From positions 25,675,967 through 25,739,966 of the forward strand of contig JBANSL010000004.1 in the NCBI GenBank assembly GCA_037127255.1: 64,000 bases of DNA, in the 5' to 3' direction. Positions 11,492 through 21,748 of this stretch are shown piece after piece. Source of the DNA: Persicaria tinctoria. Lineage: Eukaryota; Streptophyta; Magnoliopsida; Caryophyllales; Polygonaceae. The stretch's first letter is position 1, and each line of letters opens with the position of its first letter. A program made the position numbers and the translations under genes. Below the pieces are notes generated by a model, which did no database searches, was not told the origin of the DNA, and saw nothing but the letters and a program-made list of their open reading frames with translations.

Positions 11492-12195
11492 ATAAGCAAC
11501 TTGAGGTAACCGTAAGAGAGCTTATGGCAAGTCCAAAAGAGGTACTATCGGAATTCCTTTCTAATATGATTGCCAATGAAGAGAAACTTATTGCTCAAAC
11601 TAACACTCTTATCAGGAAAACCATGGACCAGGAAAGAACTATTGAGGAACTGTCAAGGCGGGTCAAAAGTCTTGAATCTTCTTATTCAGGTCTTGACATT
11701 AAAGTCAAGACTCTTGACTCAGAGAAATCTGAACTCAAGCAAGATCTCTCGTCTCTGAGAAGTGAACATCATGACTTAGAGAACGAGAAGATCTCCCTGA
11801 ATAATACGATTCAATACCAACAGACAACCCTCATAAGTTTTACCAATTCCAAGGGAACTCTTGATAGGATGTTGGGTGAGAAACAAAGTTCTCTAAACAG
11901 AAGTGGTATTGGTTACAACCCGAGGTTTTTAAAGAAGCAACACATTACCACTTTTGTGAAGGCAAAAGGAAGCAGAAACCCTCCTATATGTCACCACTGT
12001 GCGAGAAAGGGACATGTAAGAGAGACATGCCTCTATAGAAGAAAGGATCCTCATATTATTCGCAATACATTTCCTATTCACTTGAGAAAAGAACGGATAA
12101 CGCAAGTTTGGGTCCCCAAAGGTAGTATTTTACCAAATATGGTTTATCCCAATAAAGGGTCTAAATTTGCTCAGTGGTCTAGCCACAAAGGTTGA
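11492..12195 (+). pseudogene. Copia Gag C-terminal part: coiled coil and second zinc knuckle
   Basis: Continuation of the 8851 gag frame after the nested LTR; the first codons of the open frame (11479-11491) belong to the LTR. Heptad-like, charged sequence (LSRRVKSLESSYSGLD, LDSEKSELKQDLSSL) predicts a long coiled coil. A second knuckle CHHCARKGHVRETC is at 11989-12030. It ends near QVWVPKG, a phrase typical of SIRE-type Copia polyproteins just before the protease. A stop at 12193-12195 and a frame change separate it from the protease. Confidence 0.8.
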
Positions 12196-12752
12196 TGTTT
12201 GTTTTGCAGGAGATCACCAAGGTGAATGAGCAAAAATGGATTATTGATAGTGGATGCTCGAGGCATATGAGTGGGAAGAGTTCTCTCTTTCATGATCTAA
12301 AGGAGCAATCCACAGGAACAATCACTCTTGTTGACAAAGGAAAGTGCGACATCGTTGGTATTGGTAGTGTTGGGAGTGATCCTAACCAATGTATTAAAAA
12401 TGTTTATCTTGTTAGTTGTTTGAAGTATAATTTGCTTAGTATTTCTCAACTATGTGATTATGGTAATGATGTTGGATTTAACAAGAAAAGATGTCTAGTG
12501 CGCAGAGAAGATACAGGTGAAATAATTCTAACTGCCTATCGTTATAACAACATCTATGTCGTGAATGCTGAGCAAGTGGCACAAGGAAGCTTAACATTTC
12601 TAAAGGCTTTGACAGACGATCCAAAGCTCTGGCACAGGAGACTCGGTCATGTGAGTCCACATATACTACAGAAGCTTGTGTCCAAAGGGAATGTAAGAAG
12701 ACTACCTGAGATGGACTTCAAAGGTATTTATATGTGCAAAGCATGCACATGA
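12192..12752 (+). pseudogene. Copia protease and GAG-pre-integrase domain
   Basis: 186 codons. WIIDSGCSRHMSG (about residues 16-28) is the retropepsin site with its catalytic Asp-Ser-Gly (12246-12254). Further on, LWHRRLGHVSPHILQKLV is the GAG-pre-integrase domain, whose His and Cys residues (KACT at the end) form the integrase zinc-binding site. A TGA directly after KACT interrupts a frame that continues GKQTRRSF, the usual SIRE continuation. The protease core looks complete; the polyprotein does not. Confidence 0.85.
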
Positions 12753-13223
12753 GGTAAACAAACACGTCGCTCTTTCAAACCCAAAGAGGTTGTACGTACT
12801 TCTAGACCTCTTGAACTTTTACATATGGATTTACGTGGTCCTATGCGGGTCAAATCTCCCAATTGTAAAATGTACATGCTTGTTATCATATTTGATGAAT
12901 GCAATGACAGTTCTTTAAGTGAAAGTGTTGCAGATTTAGATCTTAACATCCATACAGAGAACGAGGATGGTGATGATGATGCTACCAAGAACACAGAGAA
13001 AAGGAACATGCAGGAACCGATTCTTAACACTAAAGAATTGGCCCAAGGTGTTGAAGATTCGTCCAAAGCCCTTGGTGTCCAATCCAACAGTGTTGAGACG
13101 TCAGAAACTGTTGTAACTGAACCTAACAGGACCACGGAGTCAGATGTACTACAAGTCAATCCTACTAGTGTGACGAATCAAGGAGCTGAGACGAGGAAAA
13201 GGAAATTCAAATACTCCTCATAA
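12753..13223 (+). pseudogene. Integrase start fused to pol hinge (core deleted)
   Basis: Starts with GKQTRRSFKPKEV and LELLHMDLRGPM, where the first catalytic Asp of the Copia integrase sits. It then jumps near 12900 from LVIIFDE to an acidic linker (ESVADLDLN, ENEDGDDD) that normally lies after the integrase, just before RT. The second Asp and the Glu of the DDE triad are gone. The frame stops at 13221. The junction is clean and probably an in-frame deletion. Confidence 0.75.
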
Positions 13224-13930
13224 CACTCATTAAAGGATATCATTTCTGACCCTACTTCTAGTGTTCAAACTTGTTCTAAACTTAATAATCTTTGTGCCTT
13301 TCATGCGTTTGTTTCTCTTATTGAGCCAAAGAAGGTAGATGAGGCACTTCAGGAGCCAAGCTGGATCATTGCTATGCAAAGTGAGCTTAACGAATTTGAA
13401 AGGAACAAAGTCTGGACCTTCAAGCCTAGGCCAAAGCATCAATTAGTCATTGGCACACGATGGGTATTTCGAAACAAGCTAGATGAGAATGGTAAGATTG
13501 TAAGGAACAAGGCAAGGCTTGGTGCTCAAGGCTACAATCAAGAAGAAGATTTTGCAGGCTATAAGAAGCCGAATACGTTGCAGCTGGAGCCTGTTGCTCC
13601 CAAATCCTTTGGATAGCTCAACAAATGCGAGATCTTGGCATCAACCTCAAAGGTATTTCAATTAAGTGTGACAATACAAGTGCCATCTCCATCACTAAGA
13701 ATCCTGTTCAGCATTCAAGAACCACACATATTGATGTAAGACATCATTTCATTAGAGACCATGTCGAAAAAGGTGATGTGTCCATATCTTTTATTTCTAC
13801 TGATTATCAATGGGCTGACATTTTTACTAAGTCTTTGGCAGAGGACAGACTCACCTTCATTAGACGTGAGATCGGAATGCTTAAAAGGGATGCACTTTCG
13901 TATGCGGAGCTTTCCCTTTACGAAAGATAA
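13224..13930 (+). pseudogene. RT N-terminus joined to RNase H C-terminus
   Basis: 13330-13545 encodes the RVT_2 start (EPSWIIAMQSELNEFE, TRWVFRNKLDENGKI, ARLGAQGYNQEE). The palm with YVDD is missing. A few residues DFAGYK of the RNase H region follow, then a second junction leads to the RNase H C-terminus from 13565 (AEYVAAGACCSQILW, CDNTSAISITKNPV, QWADIFTKSL). At least two deletions removed most of RT and half of RNase H. Confidence 0.85.
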
Positions 13931-14483
13931 TTTCTACTCAGTGTCAAGATCCTTGAACCTCATTTCAAAGGTTGTGAGCTCAACAGTAGAATACATATAA
14001 CGGATCAGATATTTGGTTGATATCTTTTTAGATATTTGATCAAATATTGTTTTAATGGATTTTAAACCTTCTTTTTATGTTACCTATTTTATTTTCCGAA
14101 AAATCTTTTTATCCGAGTATAGTTTATTTGTGGAATTTATTTTAATATCGGATAAAGCTTTTCTTGCCTTTAAGATTTGAAAGGATCTCTTTTGAATTTT
14201 GAATTATTTTGTCAAGTCTGATTTTGATGACTATTTTCACGCTCCTCCCTTTGTTGAAAGACAAAAAGGGGGAGATCATTTGATGATGGTTTAGACTTTA
14301 AAACTGTTGTGAACCAAGGGTCTTGGAAGACCTTGTTTTATTTTACTTTGTTGGATGTTTCTATTTGGCTTTAAAAACTTATGATCCAACATTTGTCTAA
14401 CCCATGCAGGTACTTAGTCCGATTGTGCTTATGATATATCTGTTTGACTAAGTTGCAGGGATGCACATGTTTTGTCTTTCATC
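13931..14483 (+). other. Copia 3' untranslated region
   Basis: AT-rich DNA between RNase H and the 3' LTR. It includes a second purine run, AAAAAGGGGGAGAT, near 14264-14277, followed by TTTGATGATGG; in SIRE-type elements such a tract marks the end of pol. No env-like frame is visible. Confidence 0.5.
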
Positions 14484-14493
14484 AAGGGGGAGA
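14484..14493 (+). other. Polypurine tract
   Basis: AAGGGGGAGA one base before the 3' LTR, the expected primer for plus-strand cDNA synthesis. Confidence 0.85.
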
Positions 14494-14494
14494 T

Positions 14495-15512
14495 TGATAA
14501 CTCTACTCCCTTTGATGAAAATCGGAATCAGTTTTAAAGGCTTTGACAGACAGTTTGTGTCAAAGGCCTTGAAGCTAACAACTCTGTTGATGAAACACAA
14601 AACCTGTACTTTATTATATTATGTCCGAATATTATATTATGTTATTATATGCTTCCATATTATTATTATATATTCACTAACCTTTCAGGAAGCTATTTCC
14701 TTAAGCGTTCAAAGCTGAGAAAGATCAAATCGAGATCATGGCTTCCGAAGTTTCCAAAGATAGAAGATTGCGCTCAAGCCATGATCCTCTCTTAGCCGTT
14801 GGAGAAGATTCCTTCCTCAAGTGGCGCCGATGATCTTCACTATATAAAGGAGATGAAGAAGAGAGAGAGAGGACTGACGAACTTCAAGAATATCATTGCC
14901 CAATCAGCCCTCAAGTTTACGATCTCTCTTCAGCGTGTTCTCTCTGCTTGTTCTTAAGAGTCTTATATTTTGTTTCAAAGCATTTGAGAGATACACAGTG
15001 AGCTTATAGGATATATTCAGAGAGAGTGTTATACTCGAGAGTTTATAACTCGGGAAGTGGACACTAGGCTATTGATTCTCGAGAGTAAGAGGATTGTACT
15101 AGATAGCTGAGAGAGGTGGGGCTCTTCTAGATTGGTCTAGGACTCCAAGGGAACGTGAGTTGACTAGATTGCAATTGTATAGGAGAGAGGCTTCTCGGTG
15201 AGCTATTAGGATCCTAAGCTTTGTGAATCAATAAAGCTTGTTGAATCCTAGGGTTGTGGAAGAACCCTAGACGAGGACGTAGGCCAAGTTCGTGCCGAAC
15301 CTCGTTAACAATTCGTTGCGTCCTTTACTTACTGCTTTACCATATTTCCGCACTTTGTTCGATTGTCTAACTTTGTGATTCAGGTTTAATCTCAAAGGTT
15401 TTGGTACAAGCTCCAAAAGTCTTGAGACTTTCTGCGAAAAACCGGCATACTCTATTCAACCCTCCTTTTAGAGTATTTCTTATTACATTATTTTTATATT
15501 ATCGAACCTTCA
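14495..15512 (+). repeat. 3' LTR of SIRE-like Copia
   Basis: 1018 bp, TGATAACTCT...CCTTCA, about 98% identical to 7773-8792, followed by TSD GGATG. Shares the TATA box (14841-14848) and the later motifs. Confidence 0.93.
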
Positions 15513-15517
15513 GGATG

Positions 15518-16040
15518 CTTATCCTTTCGCTTTGGGGTCAGGGGGATCCCCCGTATACTCTACTACTGCCTTCCCCTTCATTCTATAGGGTGGGGGGACG
15601 AACAATCCATAGTGTAAAGGTTTGGCTCATCAATCAAGTACGGTCCGTGTGCCTTTTTTCTCTTAGTAGCTAATAGAATAGAGTTGCACAATCAATCATT
15701 GGAGTTCCCGGGCATATCAACATCCAATTTCTATTCCTAAAACTATAAATCGTCCTTAAGGAATGATCGTCTCATGTTTGTGCATGATGAATCACTTCGT
15801 GCCGACCTGTTGTCAATAAACGTTTCGGCCTCATATGAGAATGCAAAACTTGATCATTTTCTGAATTGGTGGATGAGCAGAGTAGTCAACCTCCTTCAGA
15901 TTGAAAGTAGTAGTAGGAGGGCATGGGTAAGCGGTCTTGAAAATCGAAGTACTGATAGGAATACCAGGGGTTCAAATCCCTCTATGCTTGATAAAAATAT
16001 ATCCTTAACATTCAATATTTACTTTTCAATTCATATATAT
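15518..16040 (+). other. Probable organelle-derived insertion (NUMT-like)
   Basis: Moderate-GC DNA unlike its AT-rich neighbours, ending in a tRNA-Ser(UGA)-like remnant of mitochondrial type. A 95-codon frame at 15774-16061 runs through it but matches nothing I can name. I infer organellar origin from the tRNA remnant and base composition only. Confidence 0.4.
15916..15990 (+). pseudogene. Decayed tRNA-Ser(UGA), mitochondrial type
   Basis: GCGGTCTTGAAAATCGAAG followed by TACTGATAGGAATACC and GGGGTTCAAATCCC matches the anticodon arm (TTGA loop), long variable arm and T arm of plant mitochondrial trnS-UGA. The D arm is largely missing and the acceptor stem does not pair, so it should not be functional. 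Confidence 0.6.
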
Positions 16041-16504
16041 TATATATTTGTTTTTGTCTAAAATAAGATTATACCTAGATTCAGATAAATATAAGCAATT
16101 CCAATTAACCTAATACAATTGGTTAATTAAGAAAAAGATGAAATATGTTATAACAAAGAAGATACATACACAATCAATTGTAACGACTCTAGGGCATTGA
16201 TGCGAGCGACGATTGTCTCTGACGGCCGACGTTGGCGTTCATCTTCTCCGATGCATGGCCGATGACGTGGGCAGTTCACCGTGTTCGGGTGTTGCATGGA
16301 CTTGTACGAGTGAAAAGTTTTTGAATTTGGGGTTAGGGTTAGCAGCAATGGAGGGGGTACGAACATTCATCTAATGGAGGAGAAAATGGAGACGAAGGAT
16401 ATTTGGCTAGTTGCAAGAGTTAAGGGGAGGGTTACGGCTCCGATTCTTATCAATTCGTTGAAGTTAGGAAGGTTATTCAATTCCTATGCGCTCAATGTAG
16501 CGAT
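16041..16504. other. No recognised feature
   Basis: AT-rich to 16150, then ordinary DNA with short open frames on both strands (16148-16366 minus, 16374-16610 plus) that match nothing known to me. Confidence 0.3.
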
Positions 16505-17545
16505 TAAGGCCGAAGTCGAAGAAGAAGACTTTCTCCATGCCGAAAGGTTGGTCACGGCGGCGAGAGCCACTGGTCACGAGGAAGACAAGGATTACGTTTC
16601 GCCGCGGTGAAATGCAGATATGGGCCCTAGGCCGTGGGGTGCTTCTTCCTTTCTTTTTTCATCCTTGGGCCTTTGGGACGATCTGGATTTTTGGGTTTTG
16701 TTTTAAGTTATTTGTTTATTTATTTACTAATTTATTATTTATAAATTATTAATTATTTATTTAATTATATATTTCCTCTAATTTATTTATTTATTTAATT
16801 TGATTTATTGAGAGTTATTTATGTAAATAATATATTGATTTGGTAAATGTTGACGCTTTAAATGGTTAGATTGAAATATACATATTGTTTGAAATATTTC
16901 TAGAGCGTCAGAATTTATATTAGAATAATGATTTTGAACTCAAATCTAACGGAATACTTTTAGTGGTATAAATTGGTAAAGTTGATTTAAAAGGCTTAAA
17001 TGTTTTGTTAATAGCTTTTTGGACAAGTGTGATTTTAAAGATATAGTATTTATCGACTTGACCTTAGAATTATTTGATCTAAGTTGCTCGGAATTTGAAT
17101 TGGGAATCTGACTTATGGAACTTGATAATGAAATTATATGTTTTAAAATGTGAGTTGATGTGAACCGAAAGCATGACTTGATATTTCGAAAACCCGAGAT
17201 GACTAGTATGACTTAATTGAGAAAGATCTTGGAATATGAGATGAATTGGGACCATGATGATGCTATGAATTAAAGATGACAGTGAGCTTCTTATGAATTA
17301 CCTTAAATTTTTTGTAGCAGTAAATGTGTCCTGTTGCGCATTAGACATTAAGTGTTCGTTAATAATTGATAGGTGATCGTGACCTGGTAGATATTTACTT
17401 GCTCTTGCTGCCTATTGCTTTTGGATTCTACTTCTTCTAGGTAAGTTCTCTAGGAATTACTCAAGATACAGACCTCATGCCTGATGTCATGTAGTATGTA
17501 AGGTGTATGCATCTTGCATTTCATGTAGTAGCATGCTTAGGATTG
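16505..17545 (+). repeat. Family X long-LTR fragment
   Basis: Matches 57798-58640 almost throughout: GAAGAAGACTTTC, TCTAGAGCGTCAGAATTTAT, TTTGGACAAGTGTGATTTTA and GTGTATGCATCTTGCAT occur in the same order. The match stops abruptly at GGATTG (17545), where CACTA-type DNA starts. No coding domain is seen. Family X is a 3.5-kb LTR-like repeat, probably Ty3/gypsy. Confidence 0.7.
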
Positions 17546-17890
17546 AATCCGGTAAAAACCTCAAATTGTGGTAAAAGCCGTGAGGACTACTTTATAGCTT
17601 GGTTCATTTGAAACATGTGCTAAAAACCTCAATCACACGGTAACTTTACAACTCGGTTCAACCTAAAAACCATGCAAAAAAACTCTAATTTTAAAATAAC
17701 ACATGACTTTATAGTTCGATCAAACCTTAAAATCGTGCTAAAAAAACGCATGGTTTAAAATTACATAATGACTTTATAGCTCGGATTTATTAAGAACCGG
17801 GCTAAAATTTCGAACTTTATAGATCGATTATATTCATAACCGTGCTATAAAGCAAGTGAACCAGGCTAAAAAACCAGTTCACTTGCTATT
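17546..17890. repeat. CACTA sub-terminal repeats
   Basis: Variants of ACTTTATAGCTCGG...AACCGTGCTAAAA occur about five times in both orientations, e.g. at 17589, 17640, 17701, 17770 and 17815. Direct and inverted arrays of a short motif next to the ends are the transposase-binding regions of CACTA elements. Confidence 0.6.
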
Positions 17891-18473
17891 GTCTACTATA
17901 TAATGAAAGGGTATTTATGGTTGAAAGCAATTAATGGGGCCGACCCACTTTTTCTATTGTCTTCTAGCTCATGTACACTCTCCATCCACTTGGATTTCCA
18001 AGGTTGACAGTGGAGATGATCCGGCCAGCTGGTACGAGGTAAGCTTTAATTTGTTTTTGTTTTTTTGGTTATTTTGTTTAGCTTAGTTACATAATATATA
18101 TCACACACACACCATTTGTAATTTAATATGAATATGTAGTGTATTGAAGATACACACACACATCATTTGTAATTTAATATGAATATAGGTAGTGTATTCA
18201 AGATTTAAATGGGTATTTATATATACAAATGAGGAAAAGGGTTTTTTTAAAGGGTATTTAACTTGAAGAATTTGTAAATGTTATGTAATTTAAAAATTAG
18301 TTGTAAGTACATGTATGATCAATCATTACAATTTTATTCAATATAATGTATGTAATTATTTGGAAAATTAATTAGTAATTAATGTTTAATTTAGTATGTA
18401 GTTTATGATTAATTTATTATGATATATACCATACAGATCGATTGATCGAATTTGATAAAATATAGAAGATCTT

Positions 18474-18735
18474 ACATGGATGTATGATACGTACTTGTCG
18501 GATCGTAGAGGATTAAAGCCTGAATACTTTAAAGGGGTGGACAAGTTTATAAATTTTGCTTGTGCTTAAACTTATTATGTCAATGAAGGTAAGATAAAAT
18601 GTCCATGTCGGAAATGTCTGAATTGCCAATTCGAGAAAGTAGATGATTTGAAGGAGCATTTATATCGTCGTGGGTTCATTTTTTGTAATCATCGTTGGAC
18701 AACACATGGAGAATCTATTGTCCATACGGTTTGGA
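18474..18735 (+). pseudogene. CACTA transposase-associated domain
   Basis: Frame TWMYDTYLSDRRGLKPEYF followed after one stop by KIKCPCRKCLNC and LKEHLYRRGF. This is the N-terminal transposase-associated domain (PF13963) with its Cys-rich zinc-finger-like core, the usual start of plant tnp2 proteins. The true start codon is probably 18480 or just upstream. One in-frame stop at 18570-18572. Confidence 0.75.
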
Positions 18736-19600
18736 GACGTGCTAAGAGCCACTGATGAAATTGTGTATCCAGGGTGTACTACACATACACAGTTGTCCTT
18801 TGTGAGCCGACTTATGAGCTTGAAGTGTGATTATAATGTTCCGCAGTGCCTCTTTAATGGTTTCTTACAATTGTTTGATGAAGTGTTAGCTCTTTCCCAC
18901 AAGATTCCCACCAGCTACTATGAAATTGAGAAGATAGTTCAAAATTTGGGGTTACTAGTGTAAAGAATAGTCACGTGTCCCAACGGTTGTATATTGTATT
19001 GGAAGAATGATGCCAATGAAGAATCATGTAAGTTATGTGGTGAAGCAAGATATGTTGTTGGTGCAGGCAGACGTAGAACAGAGAAGGTTTTATTCTACTT
19101 GCCTCTTATTCCGAGGCTATAGAGATTATATGCTTCGGAGGTGACCACCAGCCATATGACTTGGCATGCAGAGCACGTAACAGATGAGGGGATGATGTGT
19201 CATCCTTCGGATGGAGATGCATGAAGGATGTTAGACATGAAGCATCCTGATTTTTCTTCCGAGCCTCATAATATTCGTTTGGGTTTATATATGAATGGAT
19301 TATCTACATTTAACAAATCTGGTCAGAATTATTCTTGTTGGCATGTGATTGTCACTCCTTACAATCTTCCACCTCATTTTTGCATGAGGCTCGAGCACAT
19401 ATTTATGTCGTTGATAGTGTCAGGTCCTCGAAACCCTAAGAAGTTAATTGATATTTGCCTTCAACCTCTTGTTGATGAGTTGGTCCAGTTGTGGGACGCG
19501 GGAGTTGCTACCTATCGTGCCTCAAGGAGAGAAAACTTTATTACACATGTAGCGCTACTCTGGACTGTCAGTGATTTCCATGCCTATGTTATGTAGGTTC
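18736..19600 (+). pseudogene. CACTA tnp2 transposase core relic
   Basis: Open pieces 18670-18963 and 19228-19596, joined by a frame with several stops, carry YPGCTTHTQLSF, PTSYYEIEKIVQNLGL, CPNGCILYWKND, CKLCGEARY, then the tnp2 (PF02992) block IRLGLYMNGLSTFNKSG, NYSCWHVIVTPYNLPP and VALLWTVSDFHAY. This would be the DDE-type catalytic protein (TNPD) that cuts the element ends in the nucleus. Stops at 18961, 19120 and 19222, among others, kill it. Confidence 0.85.
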
Positions 19601-19849
19601 GATTTCCATCGGAAATTTTTAGAGATTGATCACCCCTTCCGTAGGAACAAGAAGAACTTCTACAGAGGGCACATGGAAACATAATTGCTACCTCCATATA
19701 TTTCTAACGAGGGAGAAGATATGGCAGCGGGTTCGTGATTTCCCTAACAGTGATGGAGGGTCCTTCCTACAAGTCTGATGAGTATAGGATTTCTCATAAG
19801 TGGACAAAACAAAGCATTTTCTAGAGACTTCTATATTGGAATGACCTTC

Positions 19850-20730
19850 TAATCTGACACAATCTTGATGTTATGCACATCGAGAAAAATGCCTTTGACA
19901 ATGTATTCAACATTGTGATGGATGTCCCTGGGAAGACAAAGGATAACTTGAATTTCCGAAACGACATTCGCCTATATTGCCATCGACCTGAGCTAAAGGT
20001 AGCTGATGATTACAAGGGCGTGTAACCAAAGCAATATATACCTTGACAAGAGAGGTGAAGAAAAAGGTGGGTAAGTGGTTATGGACCGTCAAATTCCCAG
20101 ATGGCTATGCTTCCGATCTAAGAAGATGTGTTCAGAGTGACGATTGTGGTCTCAGTGGAATGAAGAGCTATAATTGTCACGTGTTTATGGACATACTCTT
20201 GTCGATTGCTTTCAAAGAGTTGTTGCATCCAATCGTTTGGGGTCCGTTAACTGAGTTGAGTATCTTCTTCCAAACAATTTGTTCGTCTTCATTGTTCGTT
20301 TTTGTCATGGGCCACCTGATCTCCATGATTCCGCTATTGGTTTGCAAGTTGGAGCATATCTTCCCTCCATCCTTTTTTGACTCCATGGAGCATGTCATAG
20401 TCCATCTGCCACATGAGGCCCGAGTGGGTGGTCCGGTCCATTATCGATGGATGTATCCAATCGAGAGATATTTATTTCAGCTGAAAAAAGAAGATAGTCC
20501 AAAAGAGTAATGTAGAAGGGTTAATCGTGATGGCATACTTATGGGAAGAAATAGATAATTTCTTGGTGCACTACTTCCATTCGCATGTTCCTTCCAAATT
20601 GAGGAGACCTGCTAGAAATGACGTCTTCGAGGATGAAGGTTGTGCCTTATCTATTTTCAACTACATCAGCGAGGGTAGGGGGGAGGAGACAATAAGGTGG
20701 TCGACTGAAGAGGAAGAGTAGAAGGCCGCT
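19850..20730 (+). pseudogene. tnp2 C-terminal region with DUF4218
   Basis: LDVMHIEKNAFDNVFN near 19862 is the conserved tnp2 segment before DUF4218. From 20043 the DUF4218 (PF13960) domain follows: MKSYNCHVFMDILLSIAF, ELSIFFQTIC, LEHIFPPSFFDSMEHVIVHL, GGPVHYRWMYPIERYLF. An in-frame stop at 20508 precedes the usual continuation (VMAYLWEEIDNF). It belongs to the same transposase gene as the upstream pieces. Confidence 0.85.
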
Positions 20731-21074
20731 CACACATATGTGTTGCTCAATTGTCCGAAAGTATAACCGTACATTGAGTAAGGAAAAAAACCGAGCACAC
20801 TTCTCATTAATTTATTTATATATGACTGTATATTTACTTACCGTTATTTACTTTATTATGTGTAGGATATTTCAGAGTTTTATGGGGGATAATGTGGGAG
20901 ATGACCTCATTGAAAATGAATTCGCGAACTAGTTTAAGAATTATGTAAGTGTTCATAATTAAACATAATTCGATCTCATACGTTGTTGTATATTATATTG
21001 CATATATAGTTACTTGGGTACATGCTTGTTGGTTAGGCCTTAGATAAAGGAAGTGGCTTGGGACCAACTGATCT

Positions 21075-21748
21075 TTTGTGGAGTTTGGCATGAGGATCTA
21101 ATGTGAAAGCTAGATGTTGGCCAAGATACTTTGTCAATGGATATAACTTCCACACTCTCGAACATGGTGTAGGGAAATCAAAAATGAACAACGGGGTTTG
21201 TGTTCGTGGGTCCAACTATGCGACGGACGAATTATATTTTTTTTGGTCTCCTCGAAGAAATTATCGATCTCGACTACCCAAGTGCACTTGCTTACCCACT
21301 GAAAGTTACCCTGTTCAAGGGTCGATGGTTTGATCCAACGACAATAGGAACACAAATTCATCCCATCTACCAGTTTGTTGAAATCAATCAGAAAAAACTA
21401 TATAGAAGGTATGAGCCTTTTGTACTCATGCAACAAGCTACACAGGTTTATTACATTCAATATCCATGAGCCACCCATGACCGGATGGATTGGTTGCATG
21501 TGTGCAAGACAAGGGCTCATAACAAGATAGAATAAATGTGGGGATCCACGGGCCCAGGTGAGACAGATGCTTATCAGTCTGATGAAATCGCCATCCCTGA
21601 ATTCTCCATCGACATAGAAGTAGGCGATGCACTGACAACCTTGCGATATCCTTCAGGTGCGTTTTCTGAATTCAATGATGAGGTTCTTGCTGCAGAAGAG
21701 GAGGACGAGTTTGAGGTGACAACAGGCTTGGAAGAAGTCTCTGACTGA
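21075..21748 (+). pseudogene. tnp2 C-terminal DUF4216 domain relic
   Basis: WPRYFVNGYNFHTLEHGVG then CVRGSNYATDELYFF, and after a frameshift LEEIIDLDYPSALAYPLKVT, FKGRWFDPT, YEPFVLMQQATQVYYIQYP: the DUF4216 (PF13952) domain at the C-terminus of plant CACTA transposases. An acidic tail follows (21536-21748, EVLAAEEEDEFE). At least one frameshift near 21245. Confidence 0.8.

Larger units (their letters stand above)
7773..15512 (+). mobile_element. SIRE-like Copia element, full ends, internally deleted
   Basis: Both LTRs, PBS, polypurine tract and a perfect 5-bp TSD (GGATG at 7768-7772 and 15513-15517) are present. The LTRs differ at roughly 22 positions plus one 2-bp indel in about 1020 bp (about 2%, by eye). 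At 1.3e-8 substitutions per site per year, a rate used for grass LTRs, that would be under 1 My. Coding order is gag, coiled-coil gag tail, protease, GAG-pre-integrase, then fragments of IN, RT and RNase H. Most of IN and RT is deleted, so it cannot move unaided. A 1.5-kb solo LTR (9955-11491) is nested in gag. The gag tail, the KQTRRSFK block and ~1-kb LTRs point to SIRE/Maximus. Confidence 0.93.

Noticed and set aside
12176..12214. Possible intron between gag tail and protease (GT...CAG)
   Set aside because: The GT-to-AG distance would be about 20 nt, too short for a plant intron; a frameshift is the simpler explanation.
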